From Betaproteobacteria bacterium (lineage in GTDB: Bacteria > Pseudomonadota > Gammaproteobacteria > Burkholderiales > SG8-41), in assembly GCA_025363575.1 (NCBI GenBank), contig JANYDM010000098.1, positions 1-64,000 on the forward strand: a stretch of 64,000 nucleotides of DNA, given 5' to 3'. The translations under genes and the position numbers were made by a program. The notes under the pieces are model-generated. The model had not been told where the DNA came from. It ran no database searches and was given only the letters and a program-made list of their open reading frames with translations. Below are positions 50,301-59,605 of this stretch, piece after piece. The stretch's first letter is position 1. The number at the start of each line of letters is the position of its first letter.

Positions 50301-52385
50301 GCCGACGAGACTGTTGGCTGCCGAAACCGTGCCTTTAACGCCGGTGGCGCCATTGCCGTACGTAATCGATCCGGCCCCGCTGTTGAAGTTGGGGCTGAAC
50401 ACGAGGTAGCTGCTATTGCCGAATATCTGAATACCGTTACTGCCGATGTTGTCGCCGGGATTTGCGCCGACGAGACTGTTGGCTCCGGAGACTGTGCCGC
50501 TGCCGGTCCCGGTTACAGCGCTGCCAAATGTAACCGCGCCCGCCGAACCGTTCCAGAAAGGACTGACAACGAGATAATTGCTGTTTGGCAAAATGCGAAG
50601 GTCATAACCGACGCGATCGCCCACATGGCTGCCCGTCAGCGCGCTTATTAGCGCGCCATTGCTGCCATTAAACAAATAGGCTGCGCCTGCGCTGGCACCG
50701 CCGAAGGTGTCGTAACTATCCGTAACGATGGTGTTACCGCTACTGAGGATGCGCACGTTATCGCCGAAGGATCCTGAATCCGGATTCGGATCAACCAGGT
50801 CACGTTGCGACAACGATGCAGAGCTGGCACTCGAGTCGATGACGATGTTGTGCGGGTCGAGCAGTAGCGAGCCGTTGACATCGCCAGCCAAGCCCGAGCG
50901 CGCATGTGCGTCCGCGTAGCCACCGAACGCGACGCGGTCCTTGCCCGAGACTTCAAGCAATCCGCCGTTGCCACTGTTGATACCGCCGCGCGCAAACAAG
51001 CTGCCGAAAAATTGTGTTGTGTTGTCGGACCACAAGACGATATTGCCGCCGTTGCCCGTTTTGCGCGCATCCGCTTTCAGCGTGCTGGAAAAATTCACGA
51101 AAACATTTTTTGCATGCAGCGTATCACCACTCCCCTGAGCGCCGCCGCCGACAAGTATCGTGCCGCCGCGCGTATCGCCGCTGGCATCGAGATTCGCCGC
51201 AACAAGCGACAGACTGCCGCCAAGCACCTTGACTTGGCCGCCATTGCCCGTTCCCCCGGTCGCCAACAATGTGCCTGACGTGAACAAATTGCCGTCCGCG
51301 CCGGTCGCGACCTGTACCGAGCCGCCGTCTGTTGCGCCGCTTGCGGAAGTTATCGCCGATTGTGTTTGTATGAGCGCGGTTGTCGCACTGATGCTCACAC
51401 TGCCGCCGCTGCCTGACGCTCCATCGGCGCTGACTGCGCCGCTTTGCAGGACACCCTGTGCCTGAACGTCGACTTTGCCTCCCTGCACGCCACCCGCGGA
51501 AAGGACACTATCGCTGTCGAGGATTACGTTGCCCGTCGCTTTAAGGAGGATCTCGCCGTTCTGCCCTATCGCCACGCTGTCGGCGCGCATCTCCCCGCTG
51601 TTCCTGATCAGTCCGGCGTAAACGCCGATTCTGCCGCTGTCGGCGATAATCTTGCCGATATTGAGCGCCTGCGTATCGGGGGCGGTGATTTCCACATGCA
51701 GATTGGGCGTGCCCGAATCGAAAATTTCGACGCTGCGCCCGGCTGCGAGCACCACCTCGCCTTGCGGGCTGGTGATGATTCCCGAGTTCTTGACGTCCGG
51801 CGCGATCAGATAGACCTGGCCTCCCGACGACGTCGTGATATTGCCCTGGTTCTCGATACTGCCGGCGCCCGGCGTATCCGTAAAGCGCATGCGTCCCGCG
51901 AGAAAATCAGCGTTTGAAAGGTTGAGCGTCGACGCGACAAGTCCTGCCACGTCGATCTGCGCGCCCGCGCCGAACAGGATGCCGTTGGGATTGGTCAAAA
52001 ATACATGGCCGTTCGACCACATCGTGCCGAGTATCTGCGAAGGATCCCTGCCGACCACGCGCCCCAGAAAACTGCTGGCCGCGGAATCCTGCGTAATGTT
52101 TACGGCATACGATCTGCCAATCGAAAAACTATCGAACGCAACGATCGAACTGGGCGAACTGCGGATGTTCAGCGTGCTCGTGGATGCGGCATCAGCCGCG
52201 GAAAAAGTCGCTCTGCCGTTGAACGTGACATTACCGCTGAGGACGTTCGTTCCGAACGGCAGTGTAATTGCCGCCGGGGGCGCGGCAAGCGTGGATTGGA
52301 AAGTAAATGAAAAACAGGAGGCAACTGCAACCGAGATCGCCTTGACCCTGTGTGGATAATATCGGCGCGCTCGTGGTTTAGGCAT
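44370..52385 (-). CDS. Giant TpsA exoprotein (filamentous haemagglutinin-like) with central repeat domain
   Basis: The 2671-residue protein starts with a signal peptide (about residues 14-36) and an intact TPS secretion domain, including NPNGILFGAGAQIDVAGLVA (about 134-153). Residues 150-530 look like beta-helix. Residues about 535-1935 hold some 23 repeats of 53-70 residues joined by NSLVGS-type linkers (see repeat entry). From about 1950 beta-helix-like sequence returns, and the last 270 residues contain NPDVRLTV and GLPAVLGQNLVVDYG, blocks shared with the chimeric ORF at 36344. It ends in Cys-Asn. Function is probably surface adhesion or biofilm; export by the TpsB at 37789 is inferred. 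GGAGAAAA precedes the ATG. It lies 130 nt behind rlmB. Confidence 0.92.
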   Translation of the reverse strand: MPKPRARRYYPHRVKAISVAVASCFSFTFQSTLAAPPAAITLPFGTNVLSGNVTFNGRATFSAADAASTSTLNIRSSPSSIVAFDSFSIGRSYAVNITQDSAASSFLGRVVGRDPSQILGTMWSNGHVFLTNPNGILFGAGAQIDVAGLVASTLNLSNADFLAGRMRFTDTPGAGSIENQGNITTSSGGQVYLIAPDVKNSGIITSPQGEVVLAAGRSVEIFDSGTPNLHVEITAPDTQALNIGKIIADSGRIGVYAGLIRNSGEMRADSVAIGQNGEILLKATGNVILDSDSVLSAGGVQGGKVDVQAQGVLQSGAVSADGASGSGGSVSISATTALIQTQSAITSASGATDGGSVQVATGADGNLFTSGTLLATGGTGNGGQVKVLGGSLSLVAANLDASGDTRGGTILVGGGAQGSGDTLHAKNVFVNFSSTLKADARKTGNGGNIVLWSDNTTQFFGSLFARGGINSGNGGLLEVSGKDRVAFGGYADAHARSGLAGDVNGSLLLDPHNIVIDSSASSASLSQRDLVDPNPDSGSFGDNVRILSSGNTIVTDSYDTFGGASAGAAYLFNGSNGALISALTGSHVGDRVGYDLRILPNSNYLVVSPFWNGSAGAVTFGSAVTGTGSGTVSGANSLVGANPGDNIGSNGIQIFGNSSYLVFSPNFNSGAGSITYGNGATGVKGTVSAANSLVGSAPGENVGADGGEGGPFVSLPNGNFLFRTPNWSNSGTLNSAGAVTWMNGANGKLSDGTSGGVVGPANSLVGSADFDNVGSQVTPLSYGSGYGHALILSSNWNSGTGAATWMNGNTGKLSDGSTGGTISTANSLLGSAAGDCTGCYGFTELYAGNALIRTPYWSNAGALSSAGAVTWINTANGKLSDGSTGGIVGTANSLVGSFDGDQVAYYGISALYSGASYGNAIVLSPTWNGNTGAITWINGSNGKLSDGSTGGVIGTANSVLGSAPGEFVYQTNTLDNGNVLVLNQNWTGGGMFTNAGSITWMNTSNGKLSDGSTGGVISASNSLVGNADNDYIGSGGIGNLSNGNALIFTPHWSNNGTAADTGAVTWINGSNGKLSNGMTGGIVDGTTGGSENSVIGSATNDLVGNGGYATLLSGNVILQAQEWSNVGTLSRAGAVTWMDTSNGQLSDGSSGGVVSAANSLVGSHVNDQVGNYGTTALNGNGYGNALVLSGNWNNNRGAVTWVNGYTGQLSNGVSGNVIGLSNSLLGSAINDQVGSTGIIPLASGNMLFHTPNWSGGKGAVTWMDASSGLLSDGSTGGAVGFGNSLIGTLTTDAVGFAVNPFYSGNGYGNAIILSPSWNGNTGAVTWIYGNTGALSNGAAGGTIGAANSLIGSAANDQVGGSGIITLANGNVLLHTPNWGAGKSAITWMDTSSGQLSDGLNGGTVGAGNSLIGSFSTDAVGSGVTPFYGGGGYGNALIASPGWNNNTGAVTWIDGYSGKLSNGNTGGTISGANSVIGSASGDAVGNYGFIGISNGNVIILTPSWSNAGTVSNAGAVTWMDTSNGLLSNSATGGVVSAANSLVGSNVNDNVGAGGSGAIFELSSGNFLVRASSWNSGAGAVTFASGTSGVSGTVSAGNSLVGAAAGDNVGWGVHELSNGNYLVLSPNWSSNSGAITFGSGASGVSGVVSPANSLVGNPGDLIGSSTSLQNLSNGNYLVYSPYWNSNTGFVTFGSGTTGVNGVISPANSLVGSAPGDYIGNYGISYLSNGNYVVKSPYWNGYTGAVTFGSGTSGVSGLVSAANSLVGSNPNDYVGGGGVQELYSTGNYVVLSPNWNGNMGAVTWADGAAGISGPVTPVNSLVGSNANDYVGNNGIQQLSNGNFLVFSPDWNSGTGAVTFGRGTTGVSGIVGAGNSLVGSLAGDRVGDGGEGAFIVNLSNGNFLIQSVFWNNSAGAMTLGDGMNGVTGVVSASNSIIGGVANSNMFYKGQDNVNNTFIVQFPNEPGGRVVVGSNVFNTVAGGGNLLFGNTPGADVTISPGSITSTLNTGTAVILQANNDITLNPGSDVITIGGGAGGNLTLQAGRSIILNSNITTDNGNLTVTANDPGAIAMNRDPGAAMLSLGSGVTLNAGTGNVNLLLSNGSTAGDITAGTGANIVGGQINVQNLGGGNILFDTGLLQANALGLGNATPAITVDAPGGNIFSNMNMSTASGGVSISANGFIELDPNSVGSTINAAGDVNISSATSSIGAFGTNHFAAFMDVTGTAITMNAGSFINLGEAGGHGLHATTGDINVTAGTSMGGTAPLSMKGPIVSDNGNVHIVVGNFLDMGDAISAPNGSITVDNGAGGAIAGDVNLNGPLNALSNIQLKAANFIDLNAGSVTSTAGSVTISSGDLLYSNGGISANAINLSSVNGMFARVSSGGAGLSATNTTTGDIDVRSSAANFIVGGGGATFNNTAASGRYFVTAALDMQINGGTANNKFAQFVAGNLLTVNGYANGSGAGVLMAANNITFNGATTVAGALGLIANGIDVNSAVQGGSVNVAAGVLNVNGGNFQSIGGDFVGTITGNVNVLGGGRIFGNPDVRLTVGGSIFINGANSTIEAFSPNSIHVSFPTRSDGGFAVNGVAGGVWDSLTSTGFFIGQTGLPAVLGQNLVVDYGVNGLSSDIVAAINAAIAATTKSGESDTTKKDKDKDVENKGQDDMSAKGNLQLQCN
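46580..50775 (-). repeat. About 23 protein repeats within the TpsA exoprotein, in two classes
   Basis: I counted 22 NS(L/V/I)(V/I/L)G linkers, with two more diverged units in front. A unit reads roughly G-D-x-V-G, then L-x-N-G-N-Y-L-V-x-S-P-x-W, then G-A-V-T-F, then V-S-A-A-N-S-L-V-G-S. Units 3-14 are the long class, with GAVTWMD...GKLSDGSTGG; the first two and units 15-21 are the short class, with GAVTFGSGTSGVSG. The D-x-V-G...NGNYLV.SP...GAVTF spacing resembles FG-GAP beta-propeller blades; this likeness is my inference. The DNA copies are well diverged. Confidence 0.8.
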
Positions 52386-52515
52386 TTTTCTCCGTATATC
52401 CCGATTGTGAGGGATCCGAGAAAGTTTACCTGAGTGGCGAGTTTTAAATGTGTGATTTATTGCACTAAAAGCACCTCTACGCCATCGGCATGGGCACGCG
52501 CCAGCAACGCCTATG

Positions 52516-53271
52516 TCAGGTGGATTTCTCTGTCTGCAGCAGTCGCTGTCGGTACGTTTCGCCCAGACAAACCCCGCTGGCGACGGAAATATTCAGACTT
52601 TCGACCGTTCCCGACATCGGAATACGCACGAGTTCATCGCAATGCTCCCGCGTCAGCCGCCGCATGCCTTCGCCTTCCGCTCCAAAAACCCAGGCCAGCG
52701 GCCCTTTCAAGCGGGATTCATACAACCCCGCTGCGCCTTTTTCATCTGCGCCGATTATCCAGATTCCTGCGTCCTTCAACTCCCGCAACGTGCGCGCCAG
52801 ATTGGTAACCGTGACGTACGGGACGGTTTCCGCCGCACCGCTGGCGACTTTGAACACCACCGGCGTCATGCCGACCGCCCGGTCCTTGGGCGCAATCACC
52901 GCATGCACTCCAAATGCATCCGCAACGCGCAAGCATGCCCCCAGATTGTGCGGGTCCTGCACCCCGTCGAGCACAAGCAGCAACGGCAACCCGTTGATGC
53001 TTTCGAGCACCTCAGCGAGGTCGTGTTTCATTGCAACCGCTGTAACGCGCGCGGCGACGCCCTGATGACGAGCGTGTCCGGTCAGGCCATCGAGGCGCCC
53101 CGCATCGGCCATGATAATCCGCACGGCATGACCTTCCGCGAGCTTGATCAAATCCTGCGCGCGCACATCGTGCCGCGCCGCATCGAGGTAAATCTCCTGC
53201 ACGCCTGCCGCATTTTGTCGCAGCCGGCTGATGACCGCGTGAAATCCGTAAACAATGCGTCCTTCAGCCAT
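52516..53271 (-). CDS. rlmB: 23S rRNA 2'-O-methyltransferase RlmB (SpoU/TrmH family)
   Basis: RlmB methylates the ribose of G2251 in 23S rRNA (E. coli numbering). The 251-residue protein has the N-terminal substrate-binding domain and the SPOUT knot with VLDGVQDPHNLGACLRVADA (about residues 101-120), FGAEGEGM (about 195) and IPMSGTVESLNISVA (about 218-232). It follows rnr by 42 nt, as in E. coli. The accessory island begins downstream of its 3' end. Confidence 0.95.
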   Translation of the reverse strand: MAEGRIVYGFHAVISRLRQNAAGVQEIYLDAARHDVRAQDLIKLAEGHAVRIIMADAGRLDGLTGHARHQGVAARVTAVAMKHDLAEVLESINGLPLLLVLDGVQDPHNLGACLRVADAFGVHAVIAPKDRAVGMTPVVFKVASGAAETVPYVTVTNLARTLRELKDAGIWIIGADEKGAAGLYESRLKGPLAWVFGAEGEGMRRLTREHCDELVRIPMSGTVESLNISVASGVCLGETYRQRLLQTEKST

Positions 53272-53313
53272 GACACATATGCTCGCTGAAGATCGCGACC
53301 GCAGCTCGCGCCA

Positions 53314-55686
53314 TTATTTCCGCCGGCCTTTCTGCGGCGCCCGCGCACCGGCCGCCGCGCCGCTTTCTTCCAACACAAAATCAATCTTGCTCGATTCGAT
53401 GTCGACACGCACGACGCGCACCCGCACTCGATCGCCGAGTCGATAGCGCTTCGCCGTGCGCTCGCCGATCAGCTGGTGCTTGCCGGCGTCGAAATGAAAA
53501 TAATCGCTGCCGAGATCGGATACATGCACCAACCCTTCGACATAAACACCGTCGAGGGCCACGAAGATGCCGAATGCCACGGCGGAGCTGATCGTGCCGT
53601 CGAACACATCGCCCACACGGTCGCGCATGTAATAACATTTGAGCCAAGCTTCCACGTCGCGCGTCGCCTCGTCGGCCCGGCGTTCGGTCTGCGAGCATTG
53701 CATACCGAGTTCCTGCCAGTTGCCGGGTTCGTAGCGCTTGTGTTTCAGCACCGCTTTGATCGCGCGGTGTATCAGCAGGTCGGGATAACGCCGGATCGGC
53801 GAAGTAAAATGGGTGTACGCCTCGTAGGCGAGCCCGAAATGCCCGAGGTTGTCCGGGCTGTAGACGGCCTGGCGCAGCGAACGCAGCATGGCGGTCTGCA
53901 ATAGCGGCGCATCGGGACGGCCTTTGACCTTTTCGAGCACCTTTGCATAGTCATGTGCGCGCGGCGCTTCGCCGCCGCCGAGCTCAAGGCCGAATCCTTT
54001 CAGGAATTCACGCAGCGCGAGCAATCGCTCCGGCGTCGGCCCCTGGTGGACGCGATACAGCGCGGGGTGCTCGTTCTTGCGCAATATGTCGGACGCGCAC
54101 ACGTTCGCCGCCAGCATGCACTCCTCGATGACGCGATGCGCGTCGTTGCGCTGGACCGGCACGATGCGTTCAATTTTGCCGTGCGCATCGAAGATCATCT
54201 GCGTTTCGGTCGTCTCAAAATCGATCGCGCCCCGTTTCGCACGCGACTTGGCGAGTGCCTGATACAAGCGGTACAAATTCGCCAGATGCGGCACCAGCTC
54301 GCGAAATTGCGCTGCGTCCGCCCCCTGCGGATTTTTCAGTATCTCGGCAACCACCGTATAGGTAAAGCGCGCATGCGACCACATCACAGCCGGGTAGAAC
54401 CGATAGTCCGTAACCTCGCCTTGTGCGTCTATGTTCATGTCGCAGACCATGCACAGGCGGTCGACCTGCGGATTGAGCGAGCACAGGCCGTTCGACAGCA
54501 CTTCCGGCAACATCGGAATCACGCGGCGCGGAAAGTAAACGGAATTCCCGCGGTTTAACGCTTCGCGGTCCAGAGCATCGCCCTGTGCGACATAGTGGCT
54601 CACGTCGGCAATCGCGACCAGCAGGCGAAAACCCTTGCCGCGCGGCTCGCAGTAGACCGCATCATCGAAGTCTCGCGCGGTTTCGCCGTCTATCGTCACG
54701 AGCGGCAGTTTGCGCACGTCTTCGCGGCCCGCCATGTCTTCCGCGGTGACCTTACTGCTAAATCCTGCAGAGGCCTTTTCAACAGAGCTCGGAAACTCGT
54801 ACGGCAAATCGTGCTTGCGCAGCGCAATTTCGATTTCCATGCCGGGATCGGCATAGTCGCCGAGGATCTCGACGACGCGTGCGATTGGCTGCGCATGGCG
54901 CGCGGGCTGGGCGATGATCTCGGCGACAACCACCTGGCCTTCTTTCGCTTTCATGGCATCGCCCGGCGGCACGAGCAACTCCTGGCTGATGCGCCGGTTC
55001 TCGGGCACGACGAACAGCACGCCTTCCTTATTGCGCAACCGCCCCACCACGCGGTGATTAACATGCTCCAGCACTTCGACGATTTTCGCTTCCGGACGGC
55101 CGCGACGGTCGACGCCGATTTCGCGTGCGGCAACGCGGTCGCCGTGCAGGATCTTGTGCATCTCGTGCGGCCCCAAAAACATGTCGGGGCCGCCGTCGTC
55201 ACGTATCAGAAAGCCAAAACCGTCGGGATGGCCCTGCACTTTGCCGGTGATCAGATCGAGCTTGGTAACGACGCAGATTGCGTCGCGCCGGTTGCGTATG
55301 ATCTGGCCGTCGCGCTGCATCGCGCCCAGCCTGCGCTCGAATCCTTCGCGTTCGCCGTCGGTGATGTGAAGCAATTTTTCCAGCTCCGCGTTGCTGACAG
55401 GCACGCCCTGCTGGTTGAGCGTCTCGAGTATCATTTCGCGGCTCGGCACCGGCTCTTCGTAGTTGCCGCTTTCGCGATCGTGATATGGATCGTCTCGGCG
55501 GCCAGGGGAGCGCAGCAGCGCTGCAGGTTGGCCTGCGTTGATCGTGCGGCCCGCGGATTGTTGTGCGGCGCGTTTCGCGCGTGGAGCTATCGGCGGCGCT
55601 GCGTACTGTGATTTCTTGGCTGCGCGTTCAGCGCGCACCGGTTGCGTTTTGTCACGCGCGCGTGCGCGGGATTTTCGCGTTTTCAT
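53314..55686 (-). CDS. rnr: Ribonuclease R
   Basis: RNase R is a processive 3'-5' exoribonuclease that degrades structured RNA. The 790-residue protein has a basic N-terminal extension (about residues 1-75), an HTH-like segment, two cold-shock domains, the RNB catalytic domain with TIDGETARDFDDAVYCEP (about 330-347) containing the metal-binding aspartates, and a C-terminal S1 domain (about 690-775) followed by a basic tail. It is upstream of rlmB and divergent from the tRNA-Leu gene. Confidence 0.95.
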   Translation of the reverse strand: MKTRKSRARARDKTQPVRAERAAKKSQYAAPPIAPRAKRAAQQSAGRTINAGQPAALLRSPGRRDDPYHDRESGNYEEPVPSREMILETLNQQGVPVSNAELEKLLHITDGEREGFERRLGAMQRDGQIIRNRRDAICVVTKLDLITGKVQGHPDGFGFLIRDDGGPDMFLGPHEMHKILHGDRVAAREIGVDRRGRPEAKIVEVLEHVNHRVVGRLRNKEGVLFVVPENRRISQELLVPPGDAMKAKEGQVVVAEIIAQPARHAQPIARVVEILGDYADPGMEIEIALRKHDLPYEFPSSVEKASAGFSSKVTAEDMAGREDVRKLPLVTIDGETARDFDDAVYCEPRGKGFRLLVAIADVSHYVAQGDALDREALNRGNSVYFPRRVIPMLPEVLSNGLCSLNPQVDRLCMVCDMNIDAQGEVTDYRFYPAVMWSHARFTYTVVAEILKNPQGADAAQFRELVPHLANLYRLYQALAKSRAKRGAIDFETTETQMIFDAHGKIERIVPVQRNDAHRVIEECMLAANVCASDILRKNEHPALYRVHQGPTPERLLALREFLKGFGLELGGGEAPRAHDYAKVLEKVKGRPDAPLLQTAMLRSLRQAVYSPDNLGHFGLAYEAYTHFTSPIRRYPDLLIHRAIKAVLKHKRYEPGNWQELGMQCSQTERRADEATRDVEAWLKCYYMRDRVGDVFDGTISSAVAFGIFVALDGVYVEGLVHVSDLGSDYFHFDAGKHQLIGERTAKRYRLGDRVRVRVVRVDIESSKIDFVLEESGAAAGARAPQKGRRK

Positions 55687-55729
55687 TTGACAAAAGAGCC
55701 TTTAATGATTAAATTTGCCCGCCTTGGAT

Positions 55730-55816
55730 GCCCAGGTGGCGGAATTGGTAGACGCACCAGGTTCAGGTCCTGGCGGTGGCAACACTGTGGGGGTTCGAGT
55801 CCCTTCTTGGGCACCA
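55730..55816 (+). tRNA. tRNA-Leu, anticodon CAG
   Basis: The 87-nt sequence folds as a class II tRNA: acceptor GCCCAGG/CTTGGGC, anticodon stem CCAGG/CCTGG with loop TTCAGGT (anticodon CAG at 55764-55766), a variable arm, the T arm GGGGGTTCGAGTCCC, and an encoded 3' ACCA. It is on the plus strand in a run of minus-strand genes. No attachment-site duplication or integrase is seen beside it. Confidence 0.95.
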
Positions 55817-55822
55817 GAAATT

Positions 55823-55921
55823 CAGAATTGAGGATTGAGATTACAGGATTGAGCAGGTAGGAAGAACTGCTCAGGCTTGAGAATCGTCCCTCGATCTTCA
55901 ATCCCGGCTCCTCAATCCTGC
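55823..55921. repeat. Degenerate heptad repeat with inverted arms between tRNA-Leu and purA
   Basis: The left arm reads GAATTGA GGATTGA and then GGATTGA after a short break (about 55825-55853). The right arm (about 55889-55920) is a diverged inverted copy of the same heptads. It resembles the element at 12009-12072 closely. The two arms could pair around a central GAGCAGT.../...ACTGCTC segment (about 55851-55874). Confidence 0.6.
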
Positions 55922-55922
55922 A

Positions 55923-58417
<2,495 letters not shown>

Positions 58418-58522
58418 GGTGGGTCAAACCGCTACAAAAAAACAACTGCGAAGCATACACGCGAATGCGACGAACTCCCAAGATGGGGAAATCTGTCGCT
58501 GCCCGGGTTCCCGTACTCGCGA

Positions 58523-58711
58523 TCAATAGGTAACAAACAGCAGCAGGAGCAGGCCGGCGAGCATAGAGGCAAGCCCGATGAACCGCAGCTGGCCGTCCGA
58601 CATATCGATGATGCGGCGAAAAGTCGAACGCCACAAACCCGGAGCCAGAAACGGCAGCGCGCCTTCGATGAGCAGGACCAGCGCGAGTGCCGTCAGCAGG
58701 TGATTATCCAC
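58523..58711 (-). CDS. DUF2065 family small membrane protein (YjeT-like)
   Basis: A 62-residue protein with two hydrophobic helices (about residues 5-27 and 42-60) joined by a short basic loop. YjeT of E. coli, in the same family, also sits between hflC and purA. Function unknown. It begins 15 nt after hflC. Confidence 0.85.
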   Translation of the reverse strand: MDNHLLTALALVLLIEGALPFLAPGLWRSTFRRIIDMSDGQLRFIGLASMLAGLLLLLFVTY

Positions 58712-58726
58712 GCCGGCACCAGCGTG

Positions 58727-59605
58727 TTATTTGGCCGGTTTGCTGTTCTTGAGATACTTGAAAAACTCCGAATTCGGTTCGAGCACCAGCACGTCGCTTT
58801 TGTGCCGGAAACTTTTCGTATAGGCGTCGAGGCTGCGGTAAAACGAGTAGAACTCCGGGTTCTGCTCATACGCGCGCGCATATATGGCTGACGCTTTGGC
58901 GTCGCCCTCGCCCTTGATGCGCTGTGCGTCGCGATAGGCTTTCGCCAGAATGATCTCACGCTGCTTGTCGGCGTCCGCGCGGATTTTCTCGGACTCTGCC
59001 GCGCCTTCGGAACGCAGCGTATTGGCTGCGCGCGTGCGCTCCGCGCGCATGCGGCCGTACACGGATTCGCTCACTTCCTGCGGCAAATCGACGCGTTTCA
59101 GCCGCACGTCGCGCACGACAACGCCGATCTTTACGGCGTCTTCGTTGGCCTTGTCCCGCATTCGTTCCATGATGACGTCGCGCTCGCCCGAAACGACTTC
59201 GTGGACGTCGCGCTTACCGAATTCGGCGCGCAGCCCGTCGTTAATTGTCTGCGACAGGCGGATTGCCGCGCGGTTCTCGTCGCCGCTGACACTGATGTAG
59301 TAAAGTTGCACGTCGGAAATCTGCCACTTCACGAAGAGATCGACGAGCACGTTCTTCTTCTCTTTCGTGAGAAAGCGCTCGGGCTCGGCGCTGTCGATGG
59401 TAAGCAGACGCGCGTCGAAAAATCGCACGTTATCGATCAGCGGCAGCTTCATGTACAGCCCGGGCTTGTTGATCACGTAAACGATTTCGCCGAAACGGAA
59501 CACGATGGCTTTTTGCCGCGTGTCGACGACGAACAGCGACATCGAAAGCACGATCAGCAGGATGACAAGCGCAATCAGCACAGTGCCTGTTTTCTGGTTG
59601 ATCAT
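58727..59605 (-). CDS. hflC: Membrane protease regulator HflC
   Basis: HflC forms with HflK a large periplasm-facing complex around the FtsH protease. The 292-residue protein has one N-terminal membrane anchor (about residues 8-27) and the SPFH domain (VDTRQKAIVFRFGEIVYV near residue 28-45), then a long coiled coil rich in Arg, Ala and Glu. Its ATG overlaps the hflK stop (ATGA). Confidence 0.95.
   Translation of the reverse strand: MINQKTGTVLIALVILLIVLSMSLFVVDTRQKAIVFRFGEIVYVINKPGLYMKLPLIDNVRFFDARLLTIDSAEPERFLTKEKKNVLVDLFVKWQISDVQLYYISVSGDENRAAIRLSQTINDGLRAEFGKRDVHEVVSGERDVIMERMRDKANEDAVKIGVVVRDVRLKRVDLPQEVSESVYGRMRAERTRAANTLRSEGAAESEKIRADADKQREIILAKAYRDAQRIKGEGDAKASAIYARAYEQNPEFYSFYRSLDAYTKSFRHKSDVLVLEPNSEFFKYLKNSKPAK

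Noticed and set aside
46580..50775. CRISPR array or tandem DNA repeat
   Set aside because: The repeats are coding, 53-70 codons long, and diverged at DNA level; there are no short identical repeats with unique spacers.
55730..55816. tRNA-Leu as an integration site of a mobile element
   Set aside because: No integrase and no duplicated 3' end of the tRNA were found nearby; the island lies more than 3 kb away, on the other side of rnr and rlmB.
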